Source of the DNA: JAOPZW01 sp963806015
GTDB taxonomy: Bacteria; Actinomycetota; Thermoleophilia; Solirubrobacterales; Solirubrobacteraceae
Direction of reading: 5' to 3'
Length of the DNA stretch: 64,000 bases
Assembly: GCA_963806015.1 (NCBI GenBank)
Contig: CAWDWM010000002.1
Coordinates: 372,001-436,000, forward strand
The position numbers and the translations under genes are program-made. This document shows, piece by piece, positions 7,170 through 13,684 of this stretch; positions within the stretch are counted from its first letter, which is position 1; every line of letters begins with the position of its first letter. The notes under the pieces are model-generated. The model ran no database searches and was not told the origin of the DNA. It saw only the letters and a program-made list of their open reading frames with translations.

Positions 7170-7418
7170 TCACACGGTCTCGGGTGCGGGCGGCGGATCG
7201 ATCGGGTCCTCGCGCGGAGCGTCGGGCTCGGGCGGCGGGGGCTCGACCGGCTCGGGCGCGTCGGGCGGCTCGGGGTCGGGGAAGGCCGGCCCCGGATCGG
7301 GCCCGCCGGGGGGCCCGGGCGGCGTCACGGGCTCGGGGTCGGGCACCACCGACGGCTCGGGAACGACGGGCGTCGGCACCTGAGCCGGCTGCGGGACCTC
7401 GAGCACGAGGCCGCTCAC
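7170..7418 (-). CDS. Small proline-rich protein coupled to csbD
   Basis: The GTG start at 7416-7418 overlaps the TGA stop of the upstream CsbD gene as GTGA. This supports translation of this 82-residue frame. The first 13 residues (MSGLVLEVPQPAQ) are ordinary. The rest is dominated by proline with aspartate and glutamate, with recurring PDPE/PEP units and almost no lysine. This composition suggests an extended acidic tail or linker. The opposite strand reads as a Gly/Ser-rich frame of low complexity, so the strand choice rests on the overlap. It matches no family I know. Confidence 0.5.
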   Translation of the reverse strand: MSGLVLEVPQPAQVPTPVVPEPSVVPDPEPVTPPGPPGGPDPGPAFPDPEPPDAPEPVEPPPPEPDAPREDPIDPPPAPETV

Positions 7419-7606
7419 GACGTGCGGCGCTCCAGGTCGGCCACTTCCTCGGCCTTCGCGTCGGCGCGCTCGTGGGCCTCGGCCAGCTCCTCCTTGGCCT
7501 CGCCCTTGCGCTCTTCGCGCGCGCCCTCGCCGCGCAGCGAGGGGTCGTCGGCGAGGTCGCCTGCCGCCTTCTTGAAGCGGCCGCTGATCTTGTCGAGAAT
7601 GCTCAT
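7415..7606 (-). CDS. CsbD-family general stress protein
   Basis: This 63-residue hydrophilic protein has the CsbD pattern: SGRFKKAAGDLADDPSLRGEG, then ERKGEAKEE, and a charged helical C-terminus. CsbD is a classical member of the SigB general stress regulon in Bacillus; its biochemical role is unknown. Here it lies fourth downstream of a SigB/F-type sigma gene on the same strand, after DUF6328 and the HAD hydrolase. That suggests sigma and stress protein share one transcript. Confidence 0.85.
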   Translation of the reverse strand: MSILDKISGRFKKAAGDLADDPSLRGEGAREERKGEAKEELAEAHERADAKAEEVADLERRTS

Positions 7607-7615
7607 AGCCCGGGC

Positions 7616-8269
7616 CTACCCGAGCGGTGTGTCGCTTAGCCGCCGGCGAAGCTCGTCGATCGACTCGAACACGGCGACCGCACCGGCCTCGCGCAGCTCC
7701 TCGTCGGAGAAGCCGCCCGTGAGCACGGCGATCGTGTCGACGCCTGCGTTCTCCGCCGCGCGGCAGTCCCACGTGGAGTCGCCGATCATCACCGCCGGGC
7801 CACCGCCGACGCGCTCCAGCGCGGCCTCCACGAGGTCGGGCGCGGGCTTGGTCGCCTCTACGTCGCCCGAGCTCGTCCAGGCGTCCGCGAGCCCGCGCGC
7901 GTCGAGCAGGTCGAGGTAGTGCTCGATCTCGTCGGGCTTGGCCGAGCTGGCCAGGACCACGGCGCGCCCGAGGCGCTTGAGGTCGATGATCAGCTCGCGC
8001 GCGCCGTGCAGTGGCTCGACCTCGTCGATCATCGCCATGTACAGGGCCTTCTCGGCGGCGCGGATGTCCTCGCCGAGATCGTCCTCGACCTCGTCTCCGC
8101 ACAGCGCAGCGACGATCTGGTCGCCGCCCATGCCGATGTGGCGATGGATGCGCCAGATCGCGACGTGCTGATCGTGCTGGCGCAGCGCGCGATACCAGGC
8201 GATGGTGTGCTGGTAGTTGGAGTCGACGAGCGTGCCGTCGATGTCGAGGATCGCTGCGGGCCCGCTCAT
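7616..8269 (-). CDS. HAD-superfamily hydrolase, phosphoglycolate-phosphatase-like
   Basis: I use ATG 8269, which overlaps the stop of the upstream gene (ATGA) and puts the HAD motif at the N-terminus; longer starts at 8278-8305 add nothing conserved. The 217-residue protein has motif I LDIDGTLVD (8-16, nucleophile Asp9), motif II LASSAKP, motif III Lys in TKPAPDL, and motif IV MIGDSTWDC. A helical cap lies between motifs I and II. The substrate is probably a small phosphorylated metabolite but cannot be read from sequence. It sits in the sigma/csbD operon. Confidence 0.87.
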   Translation of the reverse strand: MSGPAAILDIDGTLVDSNYQHTIAWYRALRQHDQHVAIWRIHRHIGMGGDQIVAALCGDEVEDDLGEDIRAAEKALYMAMIDEVEPLHGARELIIDLKRLGRAVVLASSAKPDEIEHYLDLLDARGLADAWTSSGDVEATKPAPDLVEAALERVGGGPAVMIGDSTWDCRAAENAGVDTIAVLTGGFSDEELREAGAVAVFESIDELRRRLSDTPLG

Positions 8270-8748
8270 CTGTGCCATCGCCTCCATAGGCCGATACCGA
8301 ACCACAGCCAGACGAACATCGCGGTCACGCCCGCGAGCACGACGATCACCGTCGGCGCCCTGAAGAGCACGTCCGTCACGAGCAGCACCGCCCCGTCCAT
8401 CGCCACCGCCAGGGCCGCGAGGCCACAGATGAACTGGCGCGTGCCCATCTGGATGATGCGCTGCTTCTCGTGCTCCTGGAAGGCGATCCGGTGATACGCG
8501 CTGGGTGCGACGAGGAACGCTGTCGCGGTCGCCGCCGCCAGCAGCGTGAAGAGATAGACGTCGCGCTGGAAGGCGTTGACCATCTCGAAGCGCTGCTGGA
8601 ACGGGACGGCGAGCAGGAAGGCGAAGAGGACCTGCACGCCCGGCATCGCGACGCGCAGCTCGTTGAGCAGCTCGGTCATCTGCCGGTTGAGGCGCTCCTG
8701 CTCCTCGTCGCTGCGGTCTGACTCCTCAGCGCGCTCGCGGTCGGCCAC
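8266..8748 (-). CDS. DUF6328 family membrane protein
   Basis: A 160-residue protein. A charged N-terminus is followed by the family signature LLNELRVAMPGVQVLFAFLL and four predicted transmembrane segments, near residues 37-50, 66-83, 108-125 and 133-153. Function is unknown. The family is common in actinobacteria near stress genes. The GTG start at 8748 lies 30 nt downstream of the sigma gene stop, and its own stop overlaps the HAD start. It is therefore probably the second gene of the sigma operon. Confidence 0.83.
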   Translation of the reverse strand: MADRERAEESDRSDEEQERLNRQMTELLNELRVAMPGVQVLFAFLLAVPFQQRFEMVNAFQRDVYLFTLLAAATATAFLVAPSAYHRIAFQEHEKQRIIQMGTRQFICGLAALAVAMDGAVLLVTDVLFRAPTVIVVLAGVTAMFVWLWFGIGLWRRWHR

Positions 8749-8778
8749 GCGCCAGGTATTCCCCCGCGGGGCGGAGGA

Positions 8779-9525
8779 CTACGCGGCGGTGGCCATCGGC
8801 GCGAGGATGGTGTCGCGCAGCGAGTCGACCGAGCGGCGGATCAGCCGCGAGACGTGCATCTGCGAGATCCCGACCTCGTCGGCGATCTCGCGCTGGGTCA
8901 GCCCTTCGAAGAAGCGCAGGTGCAGGATCTCGCGCTCGCGCGGGGCCAGCTCGTCGAAGCCGCGACGCAGCATCAGGCGCTGCTCGGTGCGCTCGAAGCC
9001 CAGGTCGTCCTCGCCGATCGCCTCGAGGGCGCCGACGCCGTCCGCCAGCGGCTCGTCGAGCGACATCATGCGATAGGCCTCGCCCGCGCTGAGCGCCTCG
9101 ACGACCTGATCGACGCTGGCCTGCGCGCCGGCGGCGAGCTCGTCGACGGTGGGCGAGCGCCCGAGGTCGCGCGTGAGCGCCTCGCGCGTGCGCGTCAAGC
9201 GGGCGTTGAGCTCCTGGACGTCGCGCGGCACGCGCAGCATCCACCCGCGATCGCGGAAATGGCGCTTGATCTCGCCGGCGATGGTCGGCACGGCGAAGGT
9301 CGCGAACTTGACCTCGCGGTCGAGGTCGAAGCGGTCGATCGCCTTGAGCAGCCCGACCGATGCCACCTGCTCGAGGTCGTCGAGGGGCTCGCCCTTGTTG
9401 GCATAGCGCCGCGCAAGGCTGCGCGCGAGCGGCAACATCCGCGCGACGAGCTCCTCGCGCGCGGCATGGTCCTCTTGATCGTGCCACCGCCGAAGCAGCT
9501 CACGAGTCTCTCCCACCAGATCCAC
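8779..9525 (-). CDS. SigB/SigF-type RNA polymerase sigma factor
   Basis: This 248-residue group 3 sigma-70 factor has region 2 with DDLEQVASVGLLKAIDRFD and FATFAVPTIAGEIKRHFRDRGW. Region 3 follows (RDVQELNARL, SPTVDELAA). Region 4 contains LTQREIADEVGISQMHVSRLIRRS. It should direct transcription from GTTT/GGGTAT promoters and be held by a GHKL anti-sigma such as the 490-939 product. I use GTG 9525, preceded by a GGGAGGG stretch. DUF6328, HAD, csbD and a proline-rich gene follow closely on the same strand. A MerR-type regulator is divergent. Confidence 0.93.
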   Translation of the reverse strand: MDLVGETRELLRRWHDQEDHAAREELVARMLPLARSLARRYANKGEPLDDLEQVASVGLLKAIDRFDLDREVKFATFAVPTIAGEIKRHFRDRGWMLRVPRDVQELNARLTRTREALTRDLGRSPTVDELAAGAQASVDQVVEALSAGEAYRMMSLDEPLADGVGALEAIGEDDLGFERTEQRLMLRRGFDELAPREREILHLRFFEGLTQREIADEVGISQMHVSRLIRRSVDSLRDTILAPMATAA

Positions 9526-9646
9526 ATTCCCTCCCCGGGATGGGTCTCTTGCGACCTGCCTGCCGCCTTGCCTTGTCCTCCTTCATGGACGCATTGACAA
9601 GGTGGACACCCCCGGTCACGTACCGACATGGCACCATTGCATAGGG

Positions 9647-10810
9647 ATGCAGAGGGTGGGCAAAGGTGGACAGACCGTTTCCGCGACGCGATTCGCCGCG
9701 CTCACCGGGGTGTCGCGCGAGCGCCTGCGCACGTGGGAGCGCCGCTACGGCTTTCCCGAGCCCCATCGGACCGATGCCGGGCCGCGCCGCTACGCGCTGG
9801 AGGACGTCCAGCGCGTGGTCGCCGTGCGCCGCGCCGCCGAGGCCGGCGTGCCCATCCCGCGGGCGATCGAGCGCACCCGCTACGACGAGGCGCCGTCGCA
9901 TCTGGCCTCGCACATCTTCGCCGCGCTCGTCGAGCACGCGCCCGTGCCGGTGGCGGCGCTCTCGGGCCCCGCGCCGCTGCGCGTGGAGTTCGTCAACGGC
10001 GCCCTGCGCTCCCTGCCGGGCGCGCCGCGACCCGGCGAGGAGCTCACGACGGCGCTGCCCACCTTCTACGACTCGCCCTGCGTGCTGGCGCTGCAGCAGC
10101 TCTTCGCCACCGCCGGCGCCCCGACCGAGGCCGAGCATCCGGCCTGGGGCGGTGACACCCGCCAGACCGCGCGCTCGACCCTGTTCCGCCTGCCCTCCGA
10201 GCCCGACGCGCGCCCGCTCGTCGCGATGGTCGGCCTCGAGGGCGAGGGGGAGCGCGTCGCCCGCAGCGCGCTCGCCGAGCTCCAGCGCGAGGCCGTGGAG
10301 CTGCGCCGCCGCGACGAGCGTCACACGCGCTGGCTCGACGCGCTCGCGCTGCTGGCCGAGGAGTTCCGCCGCGAGCCCGGGCGCGTCGCGGTCGACAACG
10401 GGCTCGACGTGATCCTGCGCCACACCGCCGCGCTCGACGGCGCGATCGCCTTCTACGTCTCCGGCCAGCTCGTGGTGCCGAGCTCGCGCCGCGGCCTGCT
10501 GGAGTCCAGCCCCACCACCGTGTCGGCGCATCCCGAGCTCGCGCGCTGCCTGCGCGACGGCGAGCCGGCGTGGCTCGACGCCGCCGCCTCGGCGGCCCTC
10601 GGCGTCCCGCCCGACCTGCACGCCTCGGTGATGCCGATCATCGTCGCCGGCGAGCCGCTGGGACTGGTCGTCTTCGTCTTCGCCGAGGTCGAGCCCCACG
10701 ACGAGGACAACAGGCGACTGCTCACGGCCGTGTCGGCCGCGATGGGCTTCGCGCTGCTGCGCGACCGCCTGGCCCAGGAGCTGCGCGAGGCGGCCGGCGC
10801 GCCGGGATAG
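9647..10810 (+). CDS. MerR-type regulator fused to a PAS-like region and a GAF domain
   Basis: From ATG 9647 the protein has 387 residues; GTG 9602 would add 15. Residues about 10-75 form a MerR-type winged helix: TRFAALTGVSRERLRTWERRYG, then GPRRYALEDVQRV. A PAS-like segment follows (HIFAALVEHAPVPVAAL). A helical connector with heptad character (ELQREAVELRRRDERH) leads to a GAF domain ending VFAEVEPHDEDNRRLLTAVS. This layout is that of a one-component sensor, with ligand unknown. It is divergent from the SigB-type sigma gene, and a TTGACA hexamer lies upstream at 9594-9599. Confidence 0.82.
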   Translation: MQRVGKGGQTVSATRFAALTGVSRERLRTWERRYGFPEPHRTDAGPRRYALEDVQRVVAVRRAAEAGVPIPRAIERTRYDEAPSHLASHIFAALVEHAPVPVAALSGPAPLRVEFVNGALRSLPGAPRPGEELTTALPTFYDSPCVLALQQLFATAGAPTEAEHPAWGGDTRQTARSTLFRLPSEPDARPLVAMVGLEGEGERVARSALAELQREAVELRRRDERHTRWLDALALLAEEFRREPGRVAVDNGLDVILRHTAALDGAIAFYVSGQLVVPSSRRGLLESSPTTVSAHPELARCLRDGEPAWLDAAASAALGVPPDLHASVMPIIVAGEPLGLVVFVFAEVEPHDEDNRRLLTAVSAAMGFALLRDRLAQELREAAGAPG

Positions 10811-10816
10811 AACATC

Positions 10817-10878
10817 GACGCCTGGAGGTGGGCGTCGTGCGCAGTTGCGTACCCCCCGCCCACCTCCATGTCGGCGTC
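10817..10878. terminator. Bidirectional terminator-like stem between convergent genes
   Basis: TGGAGGTGGGCG (10823-10834) pairs perfectly with CGCCCACCTCCA (10857-10868). GACGCC (10817-10822) and GGCGTC (10873-10878) extend the stem across a small internal loop. It lies in the 105-bp gap between the convergent MerR and sigma genes. There is no T-run. It does not share the motif of elements A-D. Confidence 0.6.
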
Positions 10879-10915
10879 TTGGTGCCCCCCAAGGCACGCG
10901 CCCCCCGCAGGGGGC

Positions 10916-11734
10916 TCAGTCGGGCGACGGCTGCTGGCGCGCCGTGGCGTAGGCGCGCAGGCGCGCGACCGACTGGCGGATGATGCGCGAGACCTGCATC
11001 TGCGAGACGCCGATGCGCTCGCCGATCTCGGCCTGCGTGAGGTCCTCGGCGAAGCGCAGGCGCAGCACCTCGCGCTCGCGCGGTGTGATCGAGCGCATGA
11101 GGTGCTCGATCGTCGCGCGATCCTCGGCCAGCGCGAAGCCGTGCTCGTCGGTGCCCAGCGTGTCGCCGAGGGTGTCGCCGCTGTCGTCCTCGCTGCCGCG
11201 CGGCGCCTCCAGCGAGGTGGCCTTGTAGGCGCCCGACGCCTCCAGCGCTTCGAGCACGTCCTCCTCGTCGGCGCCGACCTTGGCGCCGATCTCCTCGACC
11301 GTGGGTTGGCGATGGAGGTCCAGCGACAGCTCGGAGACCGCGCGGTCCACCTTCAGCGCCAGCTCCTGCAGGTCGCGCGGCACGCGCACCGACCAGGTGC
11401 GGTCGCGGAAGTAGCGCTTGATCTCGCCCAGGATGGTCGGCACCGCGTAGCTCGAGAAGGCGACCTCGCGCCCGAGGTCGAAGCGGTCGATCGCCTTGAC
11501 CAATCCGAGGCAGGCGACCTGGAAGAGGTCGTCGAAGGGCTCCTCGGGGCGCTGATAGCGCCGCGCGAGCTGGCGCGCGAGCGGCAGGAAGCGCTCGACC
11601 AGCATCTCGCGGTCGACCGGGTCGCGCTTGTCCAGATAGCGCGCGAACAGCGCGCGATCCTGCTCGGCGCGATTGACCTGGCGCCCGGCGTCTTGCTCCC
11701 CGCGCGTATCCACGGTCAAGGCGTCGACGGCCAT
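10916..11734 (-). CDS. Second SigB/SigF-type RNA polymerase sigma factor
   Basis: The start is ATG 11734, giving 272 residues; upstream codons in frame have no sigma homology. Region 2 reads DDLFQVACLGLVKAIDRFDLGREVAF in pieces and GEIKRYFRDRTW. Region 3 contains RDLQELALKVDRAV. Region 4 has LTQAEIGERIGVSQMQVSRIIRQS. An acidic insert (GSEDDSGDTLGDTLG) sits between regions 3 and 4. It is clearly related to the 8779-9525 sigma factor but not identical, so two parallel stress sigmas exist within 3 kb. A minus-strand TACAAT hexamer at 11852-11857 may be its -10 element. Confidence 0.92.
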   Translation of the reverse strand: MAVDALTVDTRGEQDAGRQVNRAEQDRALFARYLDKRDPVDREMLVERFLPLARQLARRYQRPEEPFDDLFQVACLGLVKAIDRFDLGREVAFSSYAVPTILGEIKRYFRDRTWSVRVPRDLQELALKVDRAVSELSLDLHRQPTVEEIGAKVGADEEDVLEALEASGAYKATSLEAPRGSEDDSGDTLGDTLGTDEHGFALAEDRATIEHLMRSITPREREVLRLRFAEDLTQAEIGERIGVSQMQVSRIIRQSVARLRAYATARQQPSPD

Positions 11735-11909
11735 TCGGGTGGCCCGGATTGCGGGGTGGTAGTCGGGAAGGAAGCCATGGCGCTCGAACGGGTACGAGCG
11801 CCGGGGCGGTGGGGCGCACTTACGAGGCGGGCGGGAAGCTGGGCCGTGCCGTCGCGAACAGCATTGTACCGCCCGGTGTACGCTGCAACGCAACCAGTGG
11901 GGGTGAGGG

Positions 11910-12521
11910 TTGGGCGATGACCATGGACAGACGGCGCTGAGGATCCTCCTGGCCGACGAGGACCCGGGGGCGCTCAAGGTCACCGCGGGCCAGGTGCGCG
12001 AGCTCGGGCACACGCCGACGGAGATCGCGGTCAGCCTGCGCGAGGCCGCCGAGGCCATCGCGCGTGACGATCCGGACCTGACGATCGTCGTCATCTACGG
12101 CGACGACGAGCAGCACGCGCTCGACCTCATCGAGGAGATCGACGCCTTCTCCTCCGGGCCGGTCATCGCCCTGCTCGACCGCGAGGACCCCGAGTTCGTG
12201 GCCGCCGCGGCCGATCGCGGCATCTTCGCCTACGCGCGCCAGGAGACCGCGGAGTCGATCCAGAGCGCCATCGAGGTCGCCATGCGGCGCTGGCGCGAGC
12301 ACCACGAGTTGGAGGCGCAGGTCACGCGCCTGGAGAACGCGCTGGAGCGCCGGGCGCTCATCGAGCGTGCCAAGGGGATCCTCATGGAGCGCCACAACGT
12401 CGACGACCGAGACGCCTTCCAGCGCGTGCGCCAGCACGCCCGCAGCACCAACCGCACGGTCGTCGACGTGGCCGCCGCCGTGACCGAGGGCCACGCCCTG
12501 CTGCCCAAGGCGCACGATTAG
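11910..12521 (+). CDS. ANTAR-domain regulator with a receiver lacking the phospho-aspartate
   Basis: The best start is TTG 11910, preceded by a G-rich stretch. The 203-residue protein has a response-regulator-like domain (residues 10-125) with an acidic pocket in LLADEDPG. The usual phospho-acceptor at the end of strand 3 is replaced: PDLTIVV, with Val61 where Asp is expected. A coiled-coil linker leads to an ANTAR domain: ALIERAKGILMERHNVDDRD, then AFQRVRQHAR. ANTAR domains bind paired RNA hairpins and prevent termination. This one may sense something other than phosphate. It is divergent from the second sigma gene. Confidence 0.88.
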   Translation: MGDDHGQTALRILLADEDPGALKVTAGQVRELGHTPTEIAVSLREAAEAIARDDPDLTIVVIYGDDEQHALDLIEEIDAFSSGPVIALLDREDPEFVAAAADRGIFAYARQETAESIQSAIEVAMRRWREHHELEAQVTRLENALERRALIERAKGILMERHNVDDRDAFQRVRQHARSTNRTVVDVAAAVTEGHALLPKAHD

Positions 12522-12603
12522 CGCAGGACGCGGCCGGGGAAACCTTGCGCAGCCGAATCCAGGGGTTCGGCGCCAGTCAGTCCCCCGGAAAGGAGCACTT
12601 CAG

Positions 12604-12765
12604 GTGATCGGCATCGTCATCGCAGTCCTCGTCGCGGCTCTCGTTTATTGGCTGTGCCTCGTTCTCGGCCTTCCGTCCATCGTCGGCATCATCGCCGCGA
12701 TCCTCGTCCTGCTCGGCGGGGTGGGTACCGGCGGCTACGGGATGCGTGCGGGCAGGCGCCTCTAG
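12604..12765 (+). CDS. 53-residue two-helix membrane protein
   Basis: GTG 12604 is preceded by AAAGGAG at a good distance and opens a 53-codon frame. The peptide begins MIGIVIAVLVAALVYWLCLV and continues LPSIVGIIAAILVLLGGVG, ending with a short basic tail (RAGRRL). It is therefore two hydrophobic helices joined by a proline turn. The last 20 bases overlap the start of the YihY/BrkB gene in another frame, which suggests coupled expression. Small proteins of this type are common in actinobacteria; function is unknown. Confidence 0.7.
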   Translation: MIGIVIAVLVAALVYWLCLVLGLPSIVGIIAAILVLLGGVGTGGYGMRAGRRL

Positions 12766-13684
12766 CCCGCCGGCAGAGCACAGCGCGCCCGACCGCCACC
12801 GCGTCGGGCGCGCTCCCTTGCGCCAGGTCGTGGTGCGCGCGGGCAAGAACTACCTCGCGCACCAGCTGACCGACCGGGCGGCGACGCTCACGTACTACGC
12901 GATGATGTCGCTGTTCCCGGCGCTGCTCGTGGGCGTCACGCTGCTGGGCATCGTCGGCCAGCAGGGCCTCGTCACCGACGCCACCAACTACCTCGTCGAT
13001 CACGGCGTCGACGGCGACACCGCGAACGTCATCCGCAGGGTGTTGCAGAACATGGTCAACGCCTCGGGCGGGGCGCTCGGCGTCACCCTGATCGTCTCCG
13101 TGCTGCTCGCGCTCAACGGCGCATCGGGCGCCTTCGGCGCCGCGGGTCGCGCGCTGAACGTGGTCTACGGCGCCGAGGAGAGCCGGGGCATGTTTCACCG
13201 CAAGCTCACCGACCTGGCCACGACGCTCGTCGTCATCGTGCTCTTCGCCGTCGTCCTGGCCTCGATCTTCCTCGGCGGCCAGATCGCCGACGACCTCTTC
13301 GGCAAGATCGGCCTCGGCTCGACCGCCGCGACGGTCTGGTCCTACGCGCGCTGGCCGGTCGCGCTGGTGGCGGCCACGGTCGCCTACGGCATCGTCTACG
13401 GCCTCGCGCCCGACACCGAGCCCCGCAGGATCCGCTGGCTCACGCCGGGCGCCGTCGTCGGCGTGGTGCTGTGGATCGCGCTCTCGCTCGGCTTCTCGGT
13501 CTACGTACGCAACTTCTCGAGCTACGGCGCCGTGTACGGGGCCTTCGCCGCGGCGATCGTGCTGCTGCTGTGGCTCTACCTCTCGGCCAACGCGTTCCTC
13601 TTCGGCGCCGAGCTCAACGCCGAGCTCGAGCGGGGCGCCGGCGAGGATCAGGCGAGCGCGCGGTCCGTGAGCTCCGGCGGGTAG
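12746..13684 (+). CDS. YihY/BrkB family inner-membrane protein
   Basis: A 312-residue protein with about six transmembrane segments. Family signatures are RAATLTYYAMMSLFPALLVG at residues 44-63, then GRALNVVYGAEESRGM, and near the end SYGAVYGAFAAAIVLLLWLYL. The family was once called ribonuclease BN in error; it is a membrane protein, possibly a transporter, of unknown substrate. GTG 12746 lies inside the 3' end of the small membrane gene. The 3' end overlaps the convergent helicase gene by 37 bp. Confidence 0.88.
   Translation: MRAGASSPPAEHSAPDRHRVGRAPLRQVVVRAGKNYLAHQLTDRAATLTYYAMMSLFPALLVGVTLLGIVGQQGLVTDATNYLVDHGVDGDTANVIRRVLQNMVNASGGALGVTLIVSVLLALNGASGAFGAAGRALNVVYGAEESRGMFHRKLTDLATTLVVIVLFAVVLASIFLGGQIADDLFGKIGLGSTAATVWSYARWPVALVAATVAYGIVYGLAPDTEPRRIRWLTPGAVVGVVLWIALSLGFSVYVRNFSSYGAVYGAFAAAIVLLLWLYLSANAFLFGAELNAELERGAGEDQASARSVSSGG

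Noticed and set aside
6934..7383. Gly/Ser-rich plus-strand frame across element A and the proline-rich gene
   Set aside because: The second half is the complement of the GTGA-coupled proline-rich frame and the first half crosses the hairpins of element A. It has no ribosome binding site.
9594..9622. Sigma-70 promoter for the MerR-GAF gene from TTGACA at 9594
   Set aside because: The -35 hexamer is perfect, but at 17 bp the downstream hexamer is CACGTA, and no better -10 lies within normal spacing.
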